Source of the DNA: Cycas panzhihuaensis
Lineage: Eukaryota > Cycadophyta
DNA: 64,000 bases
Direction of reading: 5' to 3'
NCBI GenBank assembly: GCA_023213395.1
Contig: CM041465.1
Span: 167,965,741-168,029,740 of the forward strand
In this document: positions 49,706-62,418 of the stretch, one piece after another
How positions within the stretch are numbered: the first letter of the stretch is position 1
Layout of the letters: every line of letters starts with the position of its first letter
Translations under genes and position numbers: made by a program
Notes under the pieces: model-generated
Told to the model about the DNA's origin: nothing
Databases searched by the model: none
What the model saw: only the letters and a program-made list of their open reading frames with translations

Positions 49706-49926
49706 TGTAAGAATATAATATTTTATCTTAGGACTATTAAAGGGGTAATGTTATCAACCCCTTATCATGAAATACCTAATGTAAATTTAATACTCATGAT
49801 TGGTCATAATTAACCTTGTAATAGTTACAAAGCTTTGATGTATAAAAAGGAATTCCACTCATAATGAAATCAAGTATTTTTTCCCTCCACATAGAGATTT
49901 GACTTCAACATGGTATCATAATAGGC
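49706..49926 (+). repeat. 5' LTR and primer-binding site of short-LTR copia
   Basis: The LTR opens TGTAAGAATATAATA and closes GACTTCAACA at 49910. TGGTATCATAATAGGC (49911-49926) is a decayed Met-tRNA site: the first eight bases are perfect and the AGAGC part is altered. A 700-bp leader with no recognised feature follows to about 50620. Confidence 0.88.
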
Positions 49927-50619
49927 TATGCTACTCATTTGAAATAAAATCCTAAGGAGAAGAAATCTAAGAGATCATGCGAAGGAGATTTATTTTAGTA
50001 GATCTATTCTAAGTTATTATCAATCATTCATAAAGGATTATTAAGTTATTTAAAGCTAGAATACTCACTTGTAAGGAATCATACAGACTGGTATAGATTT
50101 TTTTTTTTTTGAAGTTGTTAGATTAACCCAAAATTTCACTAGTAGACCTATCTTTATATGACTGTCAATCTTCCTAATTGCATCAATGTCATTTAATGAA
50201 AATTTTAAAGAGAAAAATTAGAATTTCTAACTGCATAGGTTTAAGGAGAAATCTATTCATACTGATCAAACCACTACATAAAATTAGGTAAAATCAGTCC
50301 CAATCTCTTTAATTTTTTATTTTGATTCTTTTAATACCAATTTCATAGGGATTCATACAAATTTTCATGATTTCTAAGCATTTTTTTACAAAATCCTAGT
50401 CGTTCACTTTAGTCCTTTGAAGCATTTTTTTCTCTCAGATCAGAAAATACATTAGAATAATAATTACAAATCTGGATACCTCTTAAGGAGATCTTCATTT
50501 TAGGGTCCTTTTTATCTCTTTTTGTACAACATTATTTCCATACAAAAATTTGTATAGTCATATAACCCTAACTCCTCTAACTTATTCCTAAAATAATATT
50601 CATATTTTTATCAGTGCAA

Positions 50620-51500
50620 TCACGGTGTCCTCTATTTTGGACCTTAATGATATAGATAAATTAACAAGAAGCAATTATCACGTTTTAAGAATTAAAATAG
50701 AAGTACTTTTACATGTTAAAAATGCTTAGGATTTAACCATTGGTGAAGAAAAGAAGCCAAATATTATAGGACATGCTAAGAAAAATTAGGAAGAAAGAAA
50801 TAACTTAGGAGCAATAACATTGAAAATGTTTGTCTCTGATTATCTTTTAATATATACTAATAAATCAAATTCTTGCTCTCAAATTTTGAGAATTTTTGAA
50901 AATCTTTATACCCAAAAGAATAAATGAAGGATCATAACTTTGAAAGAGGAGATATTTAAGCTATTTATAAAATAAATAGATATAGTGGTTGAATTTATTC
51001 ATAAAGTCATTATAATCTAGAATGATCTTTTAAGCACTGGGGCAACCATCTCAAGAAAGGAAGAAGTAGAAATAACAGTAGGAAAACTCCCAAAGGCATT
51101 TGATATAACCATAAATACAATAACCAATAATGGCCAAATTAAAGAAATGACTCGATGAACTAACTAGTCTATTATTGAAACAAAAATAAAGAAATAAAAG
51201 GTATGAAGACATAACTAAAATGGAAGATGCCTTTATGACTAAATTAAACATAAGCTCTAGAGGATAAGGTTGATTTATAGGTAGAGGATGAGCTCCAAAA
51301 TATAGAACTCTATCATAAGGAAGATGGTTATAAAGCAAGGGACACAATCATATGAACCCACCTAGAAATGCATAAGTATGCTATAACTATGGTAAATCTA
51401 GACACTTTTCAAGCCAATGTTAGGAATTTGACATTTACTACCATTATGGATAGCTAAGACACTACCCATACCAGTGTCCTCAATGAAGAGTAGACATTTA
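50620..51500 (+). pseudogene. Short-LTR copia gag remnant
   Basis: LNDIDKLTRSNYHVLRIKIE (about 50641-50700) begins the gag, with the arginine normally a tryptophan. NNLGAITLKMFVSDYLL marks the core. At the C-terminus two zinc knuckles stand in tandem: CYNYGKSRHFSSQC (51379-51420), with the second cysteine now tyrosine, and a second about 51442-51479 with only the histidine and last cysteine clear (RHYPYQCPQ). Many stops. The start codon is not determined. Confidence 0.7.
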
Positions 51501-51589
51501 GAGAGGGAAGAGACTATCAAGAAACTATAGTAAGGAGAAACTAGATAAAGAAGAAGAAGAAACAACCTTCATTGTCACCTTGTTAGCCA

Positions 51590-52900
51590 ATCTTTAAGAC
51601 AAAGATGTGTGGTACATTGACTATGGAGCATCATGACATATGATAAGTAGAAAAGTTTGGTTCAAATTCATTAAACCCTATTCCTTGGAAAAATCAATTG
51701 AGTTGGGAGATAAGTATCCTTTAAATATTAAAGGGGTGGGAACCATTACTATTAACTTATAAGGTAGTATAAAGAAAATTGGTAATGTAATCCTTGTACC
51801 TAGGCTAAAGATGAATCTTCTCTCAGTGTCTCAACTAAGTAACAAAAGGTTAATAACTATATTTGATGAGGAAGGCATGCGCTATGTATTAGACATGAAA
51901 AATAATAGTGTTGCTATCACTAAAGGGGTAAAACACAATGACCTCTATAAATTGTTGTTTAATCCTGTTGCTTCTAATATGGATGTAAAGGCATGTTCTA
52001 TTATAAATCCTAATGATAATAATAAAGTGTAACACTTGACGTATGAACATTTCCCTATGGATAAGTTAGAAATGATGAAAAAGAATAATATATTTAATAG
52101 CCTTCCTACTACTTCATTAGATCATTTTATTTGCAAAGGTTGTCAATTTAGAAAATAATATTATTTTCCCTTTAGGACTAATGAATGGCATGCTTAAGAA
52201 AAATTAGAACTGATACACAAAGATTTATATGGTTCTCTGACACCACTATCCATAAATAATTCTAAATATTTTTTTAAGTTTCATTGATGCTTTTATTAAG
52301 AAGGTGTGGGTATACTTCCTTCTTAATAAACTAGAAGCATTTAATACATTCAAAGAATTTAAGACTAAGGTAGAATTGGAGTCGAGATATAAAATAAAGT
52401 GTATTAGATCTAATAATAGGCATGAATATATTTCAAAATAAATTTTAGACTACTACAAAATTAAAGGTATATGAAGGCAATTTACAACTCTTTATATGCC
52501 ACAATACAATGGAATTATAGAACAAAAAAATAAACCATTATATAAATGGCATGTAGTATGGTTTATTATAGACAAGTTTCAAAAACTTACTAGGAAGAAG
52601 TAGTGAGTACAACCTGTTATTTGATAAATTATTATCTAACCACAACACTAAAGTAGATCACCCCTAAAGAAGGATAGACAGGAAGAAACCCTGACGTAAG
52701 TAAATTAAAAGTTTTTGGGTGTCAAGCCTCTATCCATATACTAGATAAAAATAGGATAAAACTTAATTCAAAATGCATTGAATGTATTATGATTAGGTAC
52801 AATAAAAACTCAAAAGGATACAAGTGTATAGATCCCAAAACTAATAAAAGCCATGTAAGTAGGGATGTTGTTTTTAATGAAGAAATCCCTATTGAGGTCA
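51590..52900 (+). pseudogene. Short-LTR copia protease and integrase remnant
   Basis: Protease: VWYIDYGAS, stop, HMIS, with catalytic aspartate at 51619 and tyrosine in place of serine or threonine; VPRLKMNLLSVSQLSNK (about 51799-51849) follows. The run 51811-52032 is open. Pre-integrase: a decayed HFPMDKLEMMKK stretch and ICKGCQFRK (about 52129-52155). Integrase: ELIHKDLYGSLTP (about 52208-52246, first D), then a frameshifted core with IRSNNRHEYIS-like sequence (about 52405-52440) replacing R-x-D-N-G-x-E-Y. Dead copy. Confidence 0.75.
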
Positions 52901-53039
52901 AGCCTCTAGTTTAAACAATTGAAAAATTATTACGGGTTAAGGCCCAAAAAGAATGTCTTATTCAATAATCTATAATAACTATAGAAAATGATTTGGTGGA
53001 GTTATAATTCACTCCTCTTATAGAAGAAGAATAATCATT

Positions 53040-54700
53040 TAAAGAATTGATTACTAAAGGAATAAAAAGGGAGAAGAAAGTAGCAAAATGGTATATTAAA
53101 ACCATAGAAGAATGGAAGGGAGATGTTTTCACACATAGAACTATAAATCAACAACACCAAGCCCTCTTTAGTAGATTAGATCCCCAATCCTTTAAAGAAA
53201 TAAAGGAACATATAGAATGGAGATCATCAATGAATGCATAAATGGATGCCATTACCAAAAATCAACTTAGGAACTAGTTGAGTTACCTTCCAATAAACTT
53301 ATTATTAATTGTAAATGTGTATACAAGGTAAAAAAAGGAGTTGATGGAAAAATAGAAAATTTTGAAGCTAAACTAATGAAAAAAGGATACACTAAGACCA
53401 CTAGGGTTGATTTTGATGAAACATTCTCTCCTATGGCCAAATTAAATACTATTAGAATAGTAATTGCACTAGCAACTCAAAATGATTAGGAAATTTACTA
53501 GTTAGATGTCAAAAGTGCCTTCTTAAATGGAGATCTAAAGGAAGAGGTCTACATGTGGAAACTAAAAGGTTATATTAAGGAAGGATAATAACATTTGGTA
53601 TGTAAGCTAAAAAAGGCTCTATATAGGTTAAAGCAATCTCCTAGAGCTTGGTATGCCAAGTTCGATAAACATCTATCAAAAAATAGTTTTCATATGTGTA
53701 GTTTAGATTCTAGACTATATGTGAAAAAAAGGGATGAGAAAATCTCAATTATTATTATCTATGTGGATGACATGATTCTCACATGAGATGACAAAGAATC
53801 TATCTCAAATATAAAGAATCAACTAGAAAAGGAATTTGAAATGATAGATATAAGTTACCTAAACTACTATATGGGAATAGAAATTGAACAAAAAAAAGAG
53901 TCAATCATACTGTCACAAGGTAAATACATCAGAAATCTATTGGTTAAGTTTCAAATAAAGAATTATAATAAATGTTTAACTCCTATGGAGGTGAATTACA
54001 ATTTAGTCCTAAATGAAGAAGAGCCCACTGTCAATGACACTCAATACATATAATTGATTAGAAGCTTGATCTATCTCATTGACACAAGACTCGACATCTC
54101 ACACTTAGTGGGTTTGGTTTTGAGATATATGTAGGAGCTAAGAATAAGACATTGGAAAGTTGCCAAAAAGATACCCAAATATCTAAAAGGAGCTATAGAT
54201 CTAAAACTAGTATATACCGAAAAGAAGTCAACTCAATTGCTTAGGTTGTATGATTCTAATTAGGTAGAAGACAAAGAAAATAGGAGACCTACCAATAGTT
54301 ACTATTTCTTCTTAGGAACAACTATTATTTCTTGGTGTAGAAAAAGAAACTAATAGTTGCTCTTTCATTAACTAAAGCAGAATATAAGTTGGTAGTTAAT
54401 GCAATATGTGAAGCCCTCTAGCTTAGGTAATTGTTAATGGATATGAATAAACTATAATAAGGACCAACAACTTTACTTAATGATAATAAAAGTGTAATAA
54501 AGTTGACCAAAAACCCTATTCTTCATACATAAATAAAGCACATAAAAGTGCATCTTCATTTCATGCGAGAAAAAGTGCAAAGTAAAGAGGTTAATTAACA
54601 TATTGTCCTATAATAAATTAGGTTGTAGATATTTTGATAAAACCACTTAGTAAAAATAAATTTCAAGTTCTTAGAGATAGAATAGGATTGAAAAGGATAA
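53040..54700 (+). pseudogene. Short-LTR copia reverse transcriptase and RNase H remnant
   Basis: RT landmarks across frameshifts: a TRVDFDETFSPMAK stretch (about 53405-53446), LDVKSAFLNGDLKEEVYM (about 53502-53555), then the open run 53595-53786 with VCKLKKALYRLKQSPRAWYA and catalytic YVDD at 53760-53771. 53841-54053 is open with ISYLNYYMGIEIEQKKESII. RNase H is seen as decayed ISWC, ALSLTKAEYKL (about 54358-54395), LNDNKSVIKLTKNPI (about 54477-54522), and a KHIKVHLHFMREK segment. It ends about 54700, just before the polypurine tract. Confidence 0.8.
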
Positions 54701-54706
54701 AACATT

Positions 54707-54920
54707 AAAAGAGGGTATTAGAATATAATATTTTATCCTAGGACTATTAAAGGGGTAATGTTATCAATCCCTCATCATGAAATACCTAATGTAAATTTAA
54801 TACTCATGATTAGATATAATTAACCTTGTAACAGTTACAAAGCTTTGATGTATAGAAAGGAATTCCACTCATAATAAAATCAATCATTTTTTCCCTCTAT
54901 ATAGAGGTTTGATTTCAACA
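54707..54920 (+). repeat. Polypurine tract and 3' LTR of short-LTR copia
   Basis: AAAAGAGGG (54707-54715) precedes the LTR, which opens TATTAGAATATAATA (expected TG now TA) at 54716 and closes GATTTCAACA at 54920. By eye it differs from its partner at roughly 15 of 205 positions. Confidence 0.9.
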
Positions 54921-55480
54921 AATTCAAGATTGGGTAAGGTTTACATCCATACTATCAGAAGGAGGATAGGGAACCACTTTACCTTTTTGTTTAGATGATC
55001 CTAATATTAAAAGAATAGGATACAAAGAAAAAGCCTCATCCACCACAATGATGGCCAGATTGACCATAATCCCTTATTTAAGAATAGAATATCAAGTCAA
55101 ATCAACATCAAGGATAATACCCAATAAGTCATCTTCATCCTATATATTCAATTGGTTGTGAAATACCTAGGAGGATACTAAGCTAATAAATTATTATCAT
55201 CTAAAATTGTGCCCAAACTTATCAAAAGATGAAGAAGAGATGGACATAGTACTATAATAGGAAGACAAAGGAGGCAACCTAATCCAATTGTTTAGGAACC
55301 AAGCAATTAAGGATAAAGTAGAGGTAAAAAAGACATATCTAAGCAAGACTCAAAAGCTTTAGATCATATAAGGTAATCCTAAATTATTTATTGAAGTCCT
55401 TCTAATTTTTTAATAATATTGGGGGCAATTGAATGCTATTAAAAATCATCTAAAATAATGTGTATAAATTTTAGAAAATA
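54921..55480. other. Unassigned stretch before gypsy fragment
   Basis: No recognised feature. It may contain the N-terminal gag or leader of the gypsy element that becomes readable at about 55490; acidic and lysine-rich short frames are present but carry no motif. Confidence 0.4.
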
Positions 55481-55484
55481 ATGA

Positions 55485-56386
55485 ATGGAAAGAATATTTA
55501 TGGATGTATTTATTTCTTCAATCCTTAATAGGAAAAACTTTTACATGGTACAATGTACATTGTTTGTAATTTAAAAACTAGATTGAGATGAAACAAAGAT
55601 TTTTAAATAGACTCTAAGAAGGGAATTTGGAGCTTCTAAAATTTTATAATAGAGATAATCCTCAAGAGTGTGTTATTAATTGTGTTAAAATTTGGGAGGA
55701 AAGTAATATCCCACAAAAGGAATAGACTCATTTATGGGCCATTACCCTTGAAGGTGTTAGTAAAAAATTATACCAACACTATGAAAAGTTATAAATGCTG
55801 GAATGGAAGATATTAACCAAGATTTTTTGCCATACTTTTTTATATCATAGACTAGATTCTAAAATTCAATTAGTCTTTAGAACACAGCAAGAAAATATAA
55901 CAAATTTTAATATAGGATGTTTTTATATAGAACCTATGGAAGAAAATGGTCAAATACCTAAGCTTTAATTAGATAAGGGGTGTTAGGAAAATTTATAAAA
56001 TTTTCCTTTAATATATTCTATAATAGAATAATACATCAAATATTATCATACACACTAGAAGAGAATGGTAAGACTTTTTGAGAAAAAGAATTGAAGGTCC
56101 AAAAAATAAACATCAAGATGAAATAATAACCCTAACATGTCATCATAGGAGATTACTTGGGTGAGAAAACTATGAATCAATTAATATCCCTCTTACTTGA
56201 ATATAAAGTTATATTTGCATGGTCATACAAGGACCTAAAAAGGATCCTACCTAAATTAGTAGAGCATAGAACCAAGTTAATTAATATGGAAAAGCCAATT
56301 AAGTAGCACCCATATTAAATGAACCATGAGTATGAGGAAAACTTTAAGGATGAATTAGATAAATTACTCAAATAAGGGTTCATATT
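55485..56386 (+). pseudogene. Gypsy gag and reverse transcriptase fragment, truncated at duplication junction
   Basis: Gag-like sequence reads WMYLFLQSLIGKTFTWYNVH (about 55500-55560) followed by an IEMKQRFLNRL stretch, the gypsy F-x-x-S-L-x-x-x-A-x-x-W-Y pattern. At 56145-56386 the pre-RT and RT start are clear: IGDYLGEKTMNQLISLLLEY, VIFAWSYKDLKRILPKLVEH, then MNHEYEENFKDELDKLLK and GFILP. In this family the next residues continue into the W-V/L-S-P-V-V-V-V-P-K-K strand, but here the sequence switches at 56387 to the start of duplication unit B. Protease between gag and RT was not recognised. Confidence 0.75.
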
Positions 56387-58228
56387 GCCAATGAAGTTGA
56401 GGTAACTTATTTAACTTAGTTCATTATTTTTTAGTAATATTAAAGTAGTTTTTTCCAAGTTTCTTTGGCCAAAGATATACTAAGGAAACTCTAATCTATA
56501 TATGGCTATTTTCACTTAATTCTATAAAGATTTAATCTGAATTATATAGAATCTAAGCCCCATGGTTGCATTTTAATCCCATAAAAGGGTCCTCTTGCTC
56601 ATTCATTAATATCTTGAGCTCTATGAGTATGTTTTTCAAATGGATGAATTTGTCGAAAAGGTTTTTTAATACTCTTCATATTAGAATAAGTTTTACTTAA
56701 ATTTGACATTGTTTTATATGTGTTTAAAGCTAGTAATCTTGAGCTTCTTGTTCAACCTTGATAGGCCTGATCTTATAACTCTTCAAGTAGTTCATTGTTT
56801 CAAAAAGTATTATACTTATACTATTGATCACTACTAATCTATTCTTGAAGCTATTGTTGGCTCTTGTATGTATTTTTCAAGCTATTTTGTAGCCAAAAGT
56901 TGATTCTTTAGTACTTAAAGCTATCAATATACTAAGTGGCACTACTTCAACATACTAGTATAATTTGTACTATATTTGTTTACCTTCTATATTACTTATT
57001 GAATACTTATTACTTCTGATATTTTATCATATTAAACAAATGTCCTACTTTAGAATTTTAGATTTTATATACATCTTCTTTATTTTTAAAAGGATAAATT
57101 AGTCATTTCCATTAGCTTGCATACATTGCCAAAGAAGTTATTTTATTCTACATTAACATACAAGTCATTTTTTATTTTGCTTTAGATTCTTATTACCTTT
57201 GAAAGCTTCTAGATTAGTTGGAAAAAAATATCATTACTTATCTATCTATTTATCATTAAAAGTAACTAAAGTTTAATCTTGCATTGTTAAAAGCATTAAA
57301 GAAGCATATAGATCGTTGCCTTCTTTCTACATCATATCAAGCTGAAAAACCAGGTTGTATATCATCTAGTATTCTTTTGCTTATTTGAAAAGGAAAGGGT
57401 TCATTATTTCATTCACTTGATTCAGTAAGATTTGAAGAAAAGGTTATTGAATAAATTCTTTTGAAAGTTTGACAGTTTATCTTTATTTCATATAAGTTGA
57501 TCTCTATTGTTTATTCTTTATTGTTCTCTTACTTGGTGAATTTATTTTCCTTTTAGTTACTTTACTTCTGGTATAAAAGAACCTTTTTAAACTCTAAGCA
57601 AGACCATAAGTTTTAATTAATATATCATCACATTAAAAAACATAAGTCCTAAGTGAATCACCCTTATTTCTAGCCTTGTAAGGGGAACGGTTAGGACCCC
57701 TGAAGTTACCACCATACACATGCTAATTGGCCTACTCATATTGGATGAGGAAAGCCATTAGATATAAGGTATATTAGGTGGTAGCCTAAGGTGTAGAACA
57801 TATCCTTATTTAGTGTTTGGATACGAAGGCTAGACCTAGAGAGTGTGAGTGTCTTAGTTCATATAACCTTTACTGCTAAATCTTTCACTAGGCATAAGTT
57901 CAGTGCAGGTAGATCTACAATTTAGAAGGGTGTCAAAACCTTCATAGTAGCTCATGTACTAAGGTATATTGAGCCTTGAGCTCACATACTAGTATATCGG
58001 GTCCCTATTTTTCCACTTGTGGGCAGGCACCACTAGACATAATAGCAACCAAAGGTTTCCCTTAGAGACCCCTAAATTTAGAGCCTAGAAGCTTTATTAG
58101 GGACTAGTTCACTTTTGAAAAATTGGGTAAAACTTGGTATATTAACACTTAGTTCAAATTTTGAATTCAAAGACTTTTAAACCTTATTTACAAAAGCTTT
58201 AGTAAAAATAGCCTTAAGATGTGGTAAT
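56387..58228. other. Non-coding leader upstream of copia gag, unit B
   Basis: Copy of 33021-34862 with no gene recognised and no 5' LTR or primer-binding site, so both copies of this copia element share the same 5' truncation. Confidence 0.55.
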
Positions 58229-59596
58229 ATGATTATTCTTAAATTCGATGGAAACAACTTCTTGAATTGGAGGAGGAGAATGAGACCCATCCTCATAGCT
58301 AATGAGATGTAGGAGATTGTAAAATCAGAGTATAATGAGTTAGGTTTGAATACAACTGATGTGGAAAAATCCACTTATAAAGAAAATGTCAAAAAGGATA
58401 ACAAGGCTCTTGCACTCATATTTTATGCATTAGAAGACCATGTTTTCCCTCGGGTTAGTGAATCCTCTAAATTAAAAGAAGTATGGGATACACTTCAATT
58501 AGTTTACAAAGGAGCTACATCCTCCAAGCTCCAAAATCTTAGAAGCAAGTTTGAGAAATTGTATATAATACCCACAAAATTAGTAACAGAGTTTATGAGC
58601 AAGGTTCATGATATAATCAACTAGATGAGGTCTCTTGGGGATACTTTAATAGAACAAATGGTGGTTAAATGAATCTTAAGATGTATTGGTGCTATTAGAA
58701 GATTAAAATGGTTACCATAAGCATAGGTGTGTCAAAGGACCTAATTACATTAAAGGTGGAATAACTAAGTGCTATGCTTATGTCAGTAGAAGAACAACTG
58801 AATGTCAATGAATCACTTGAGTATGACTTTGCTACTAAGGCTAAAATTCAATCAAATTCTTAAGCAAGAACTTCAAGATCTAAGGAATCACCTCCCAAGA
58901 GAAGGGATAGGAACCCTAAAACCGATGTTAGACAATACCCTCCTAAGTATCAAGCCCCACATCAGAGGAGACAAGGAGGACATCAATAAAATGAGAACCC
59001 TCTTGGGTATATAAACCAAAGGAAATAATTTAAAGGACATACATATTGTCTAAATTATTAAGATAATGCTCAATCATCAAGGTCAAATTAGGATTATTAT
59101 AATAGATAAAGAGAAAATCCTCCTCCATATTATGAGGAAAAGATGAGACCTTCTAATATTGATAGATCTCATCCATGAAGCAGAAGTTTAAGCTATGGAA
59201 GGAGAGATAGTTTATATTGTTCCTATTGCTATAGAAGTGGTCATTCAGAAGATAATTAGTTTTCAAAACATACACCATCCATCAAATGAAATGCTCATAA
59301 TGCAATAGAATTGAGGGATAATAACAGATTATTTTTATCTAGCTTCACTGCCAAGGAGGACGAAGATGATAACTATTATATTGACTTGGGTTATTCAACC
59401 TATATGACCTATAAGGAATACTTATTTTTAATATTAGATAAAAGTATGAATGGATCCATAATGTTTGGAGATTATACCTCCCACAAATCAATTCGTAGAG
59501 GTAATATAGCCCTAATGATGGATATAAGAGAATATAGACATCTTGATGATGTCTTGTATGTCCCAGCTTTAAAGAAAAAATTATTATCTGTAGGGT
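58229..59596 (+). pseudogene. Copia gag and protease remnant, unit B
   Basis: Counterpart of 34863-36230. The gag start reads MIILKFDGNNFLNWRRRM, with the family glycine that unit A has as lysine. A stop at about 58310 (TGG to TAG) lies in a tryptophan that unit A keeps. The zinc knuckle is the same as in unit A, including the stop in the last position. The protease region YIDLGYSTYM has the tyrosine codon TAT where unit A has TAG, so the 59311-59598 run is open. Confidence 0.8.
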
Positions 59597-59598
59597 AG

Positions 59599-60626
59599 AT
59601 GATGGGACAAGACTACAAAGTTATATTTGATAATAGTGAGTGTGTAATCAAATATAAAAGGAGAAATAAAGTTATAGTAGCAAAAGGGAAGATGACCAAC
59701 TATGAATTATTCAAACTCATTCTTACTTCTTCAGATACCTATGCCTTAAGAACTTCAACTAAATTGGATAGCAAATTATGGCATAGAAGATTTGGCCATT
59801 TTAATTACAATAGTTTATTCCTTATGAAGCAAACAGATATGGTAAATGGATTACCACATATTGAAGTGAACAAAAACCTATGTGAAGGATGTCTTCTTGG
59901 TAAACATCATAGGGAAAGTTTTTCAGACTTTAGTCATCGAGCATCCGGTCCACTTCAATTAGTATATATAGATATTTATGGTCCAATGAATATTCCCTTA
60001 CTAGCATGTGCTTGATACTTCATCATATTCATAGATGATTTCATAAGGAAGATATAGGTATTCTTCCTCAAATACAAATCAAATGTCTTTCAATACTTTG
60101 TTGACTTCAAAACCTTTGTGGAGCAACATAGTGGATATAAGTTATTATCCCTAAGATCAGATAATAGGGGAGAATTCATCTCCAATGCATTCAAGGATTA
60201 TTGTATTCACCATAGCATTAGAAGATAGCTTACTAATCCCTACATCTCATAGCAAAATAGTGTAGTAGAGAGGAAAAAGCACATAATAGTTGAAATGGAT
60301 AGATGTATATTAAAGGACAAGAATTTTGGGCTAAACTAGTACATACAACTATTTATTTACTCAACAGGTGATCCACTAAATCCCTTAGGTGGAAAACTCT
60401 TGAAGAAGCTTGGACCAGTTATAAACCAAGCATATATCATTTTAGAGCCTTTGGATGCCTAGCTTATGCTCACATTCCTGATCAACATAGATCCAAGTTG
60501 GATGATCATAGCATTAAATTGTATATTCCTTGGTTATAGTGAAACATCCAAGTCATATAAAGTTTATGACCCCAAATAAAAAAGGGTCATGTTAAGCAGA
60601 GATGCTAAATTCCAAGAGGATACCTA
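59599..60626 (+). pseudogene. Copia integrase remnant, unit B
   Basis: Counterpart of 36233-37260 with the same domain order, the same stop at 59596 and the same frameshift near 60370. KLWHRRFGHFNYNSL and the LCEGCLLGKHH zinc-binding region are kept. Differences include FGCLAYAH in unit B versus FGFLAYAH in unit A; unit B keeps the cysteine usual for the family. Confidence 0.8.
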
Positions 60627-60651
60627 TTATCAAGACATTTAAGAAAAGAAG

Positions 60652-62381
60652 ATGGAAATTGTAATCAAGTTTGATACATCATCCAAATCTAAATATATGC
60701 CTCCTATGTTTGACTCTAGAAGAGTCATCAATGAAACTAGTGGGGACGGAACTTCCTCTCAACCTCCACCACAAAATCTACTAAAATGGGTTCATCAGAA
60801 TCATGACTTAGGTAATATATTTGACAATGATCATAGATCCACACACTCATATAGGGTTAATTTTGACCTCATGAGCAAAGTATTGGAGACTCATGAGCCT
60901 TAAACTTTTGATAAGGCTAATCAACATGCATGTTGGCAAAAAGTAATGGAAGATGAATACAACTCTATTGTTAAAAATGACGCTTAGGAGTTAGTTAATT
61001 TACCTCCAAAGAAAAGGGCTATTAGAACCAAGTAGATCTACAAAACCAAGTTTCGTTTAGATGGCTCTATTGATAAATATAAGGCTAGATTGATTATTAA
61101 GGGTTATACCCAAAAAAAAGGCATTGACTATATTAAAACTTTTACCCCTGTTACTCGGATGGAAACAATTAGAATGATGATGAGCTTAGCAGCCCAAATG
61201 GGTTTGAAAGTTTACCAAATGGATGTTAAAAGTGCCTTCCTCAATGGCTATATCCAAGAGGATATTTATGTCACTCAAACCCTCAGTTTTGAATTGAAGG
61301 GGGTAGAAAACAAAGTGTATAAACTAAAAAAGATACTTTATGGTTTAAAACAAGCACCCAGGGTTTACCATTCCCGCATAGATAAATACTTCAGAGATCA
61401 AGGGTGTGAAAGATCTCAAGCTAATCCTAATTTATACATTCAAATAAAAGGAGACTCAATCCTAATAGTAGGACTTTATATGGATGATCTTGTGTATACT
61501 GGAAATGACTCCCACTTATTGCGACAATTCAAAGATGCTATGTGTAAAGAATTTGAGATGACAGATTTGGGACTAATACATTACTTCCTAGGTTTGGAAG
61601 TATGGCAATACAAGAAGGGAAATTTTATTTCCAAATGGAAATATTCTTTGTATTTATTACAAAAGATGATAGACTATAAACCATTGGTAACTCTAGAATA
61701 AATTGAAATCAATCTCTCCAAGTTAGATGATTCTACATCAATTGATCCTATGTTGTACAAATAGCTTATCGGCAACTTGATATATTTGATATCCACTCAA
61801 TCTAATATAACACACTCAATTAGTGTTGTATCTAGGTTTATATAAGATCCAAATACCACCCATTGGAAAGCAACCAAGAGAATTCTCTGATATCTTAAGA
61901 GAACTCTAGAATATGGGTTATACTACAAAGCTTCTCTAAAATTTTAGTTGACTAGTTATACAAACTTGGATTCGGTAAGAGACATTAATGATAGAAAATC
62001 AATAATAAGTTATATATTAATTATGGGATCAGCAACTATAGAATGGAGTACAAAGAAACAAAATGCAATTTCCTTATCTACATCTAAGGTGGAATACAAA
62101 GTAGAAGTTACAGGTGCATGTGAATCAATTTGGTTGAGAAGACTACTACAAGATTTCTAGCTGAAATAGAAAGGTCCCACTAGATTTTGGTGTGATAATT
62201 AGAGCACTATTCAAATGGAAAAGAATCCAATTTTTCATGGTAGAAAAAAACACATTGAGATTCAACATCACTTCATTCGAGAACTAGTATAAGTAAAAGA
62301 AATTGAATTGGCCTATTACAACACTAAAGACCAAACAACGAATATATTTACAAAGGCATTAGGCAAAGTTAAATTCTAAAA
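60652..62381 (+). pseudogene. Copia reverse transcriptase and RNase H remnant, unit B
   Basis: Counterpart of 37286-39015. The run 61090-61701 is open for 203 codons and spans most of the RT: GYTQKKGIDY, YQMDVKSAFLNGYIQEDIYV, LYGLKQAPRVYHSRIDKYF, catalytic YMDD at 61477-61488, and MTDLGLIHYFLGLEV. This is the longest intact piece of LTR-element RT in the window. The upstream RT start (about 60906-61035) still has stops, and RNase H (61948 onward) is broken by a few stops, so the element is not functional. Confidence 0.88.
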
Positions 62382-62418
62382 ATTTAGAGATAGCTTGGGA
62401 GTTATTTATGTTGGGCAT

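Larger units (their letters stand above)
49706..54920 (+). mobile_element. Complete copia element with 205-bp LTRs
   Basis: Short LTRs of equal length (49706-49910 and 54716-54920) flank primer-binding site, gag, protease, integrase, RT and RNase H in copia order, over 5,215 bp. AATTT before and AATTC after fit a 5-bp target duplication with one substitution. This is the only element here with all domains and both LTRs, but every domain carries stops or frameshifts. Confidence 0.9.
33021..56386 (+). repeat. Tandem duplication unit A, 23,366 bp inferred
   Basis: From 33021 (GCCAATGAAGTTGAGG) the sequence matches 56387 onward in the same orientation at a constant offset of 23,366 for over 6 kb without an indel. 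The offset changes only by a 2-bp insertion near 63185 and a 13-bp deletion near 63553. In stretches counted by eye, differences are about 1.2-1.7%. The match crosses a copia element, its downstream spacer and the start of a different element, so it is a segmental duplication and not two insertions of one element. Unit B starts exactly where a gypsy RT in unit A is cut off, which fits a head-to-tail tandem. Confidence 0.8.
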
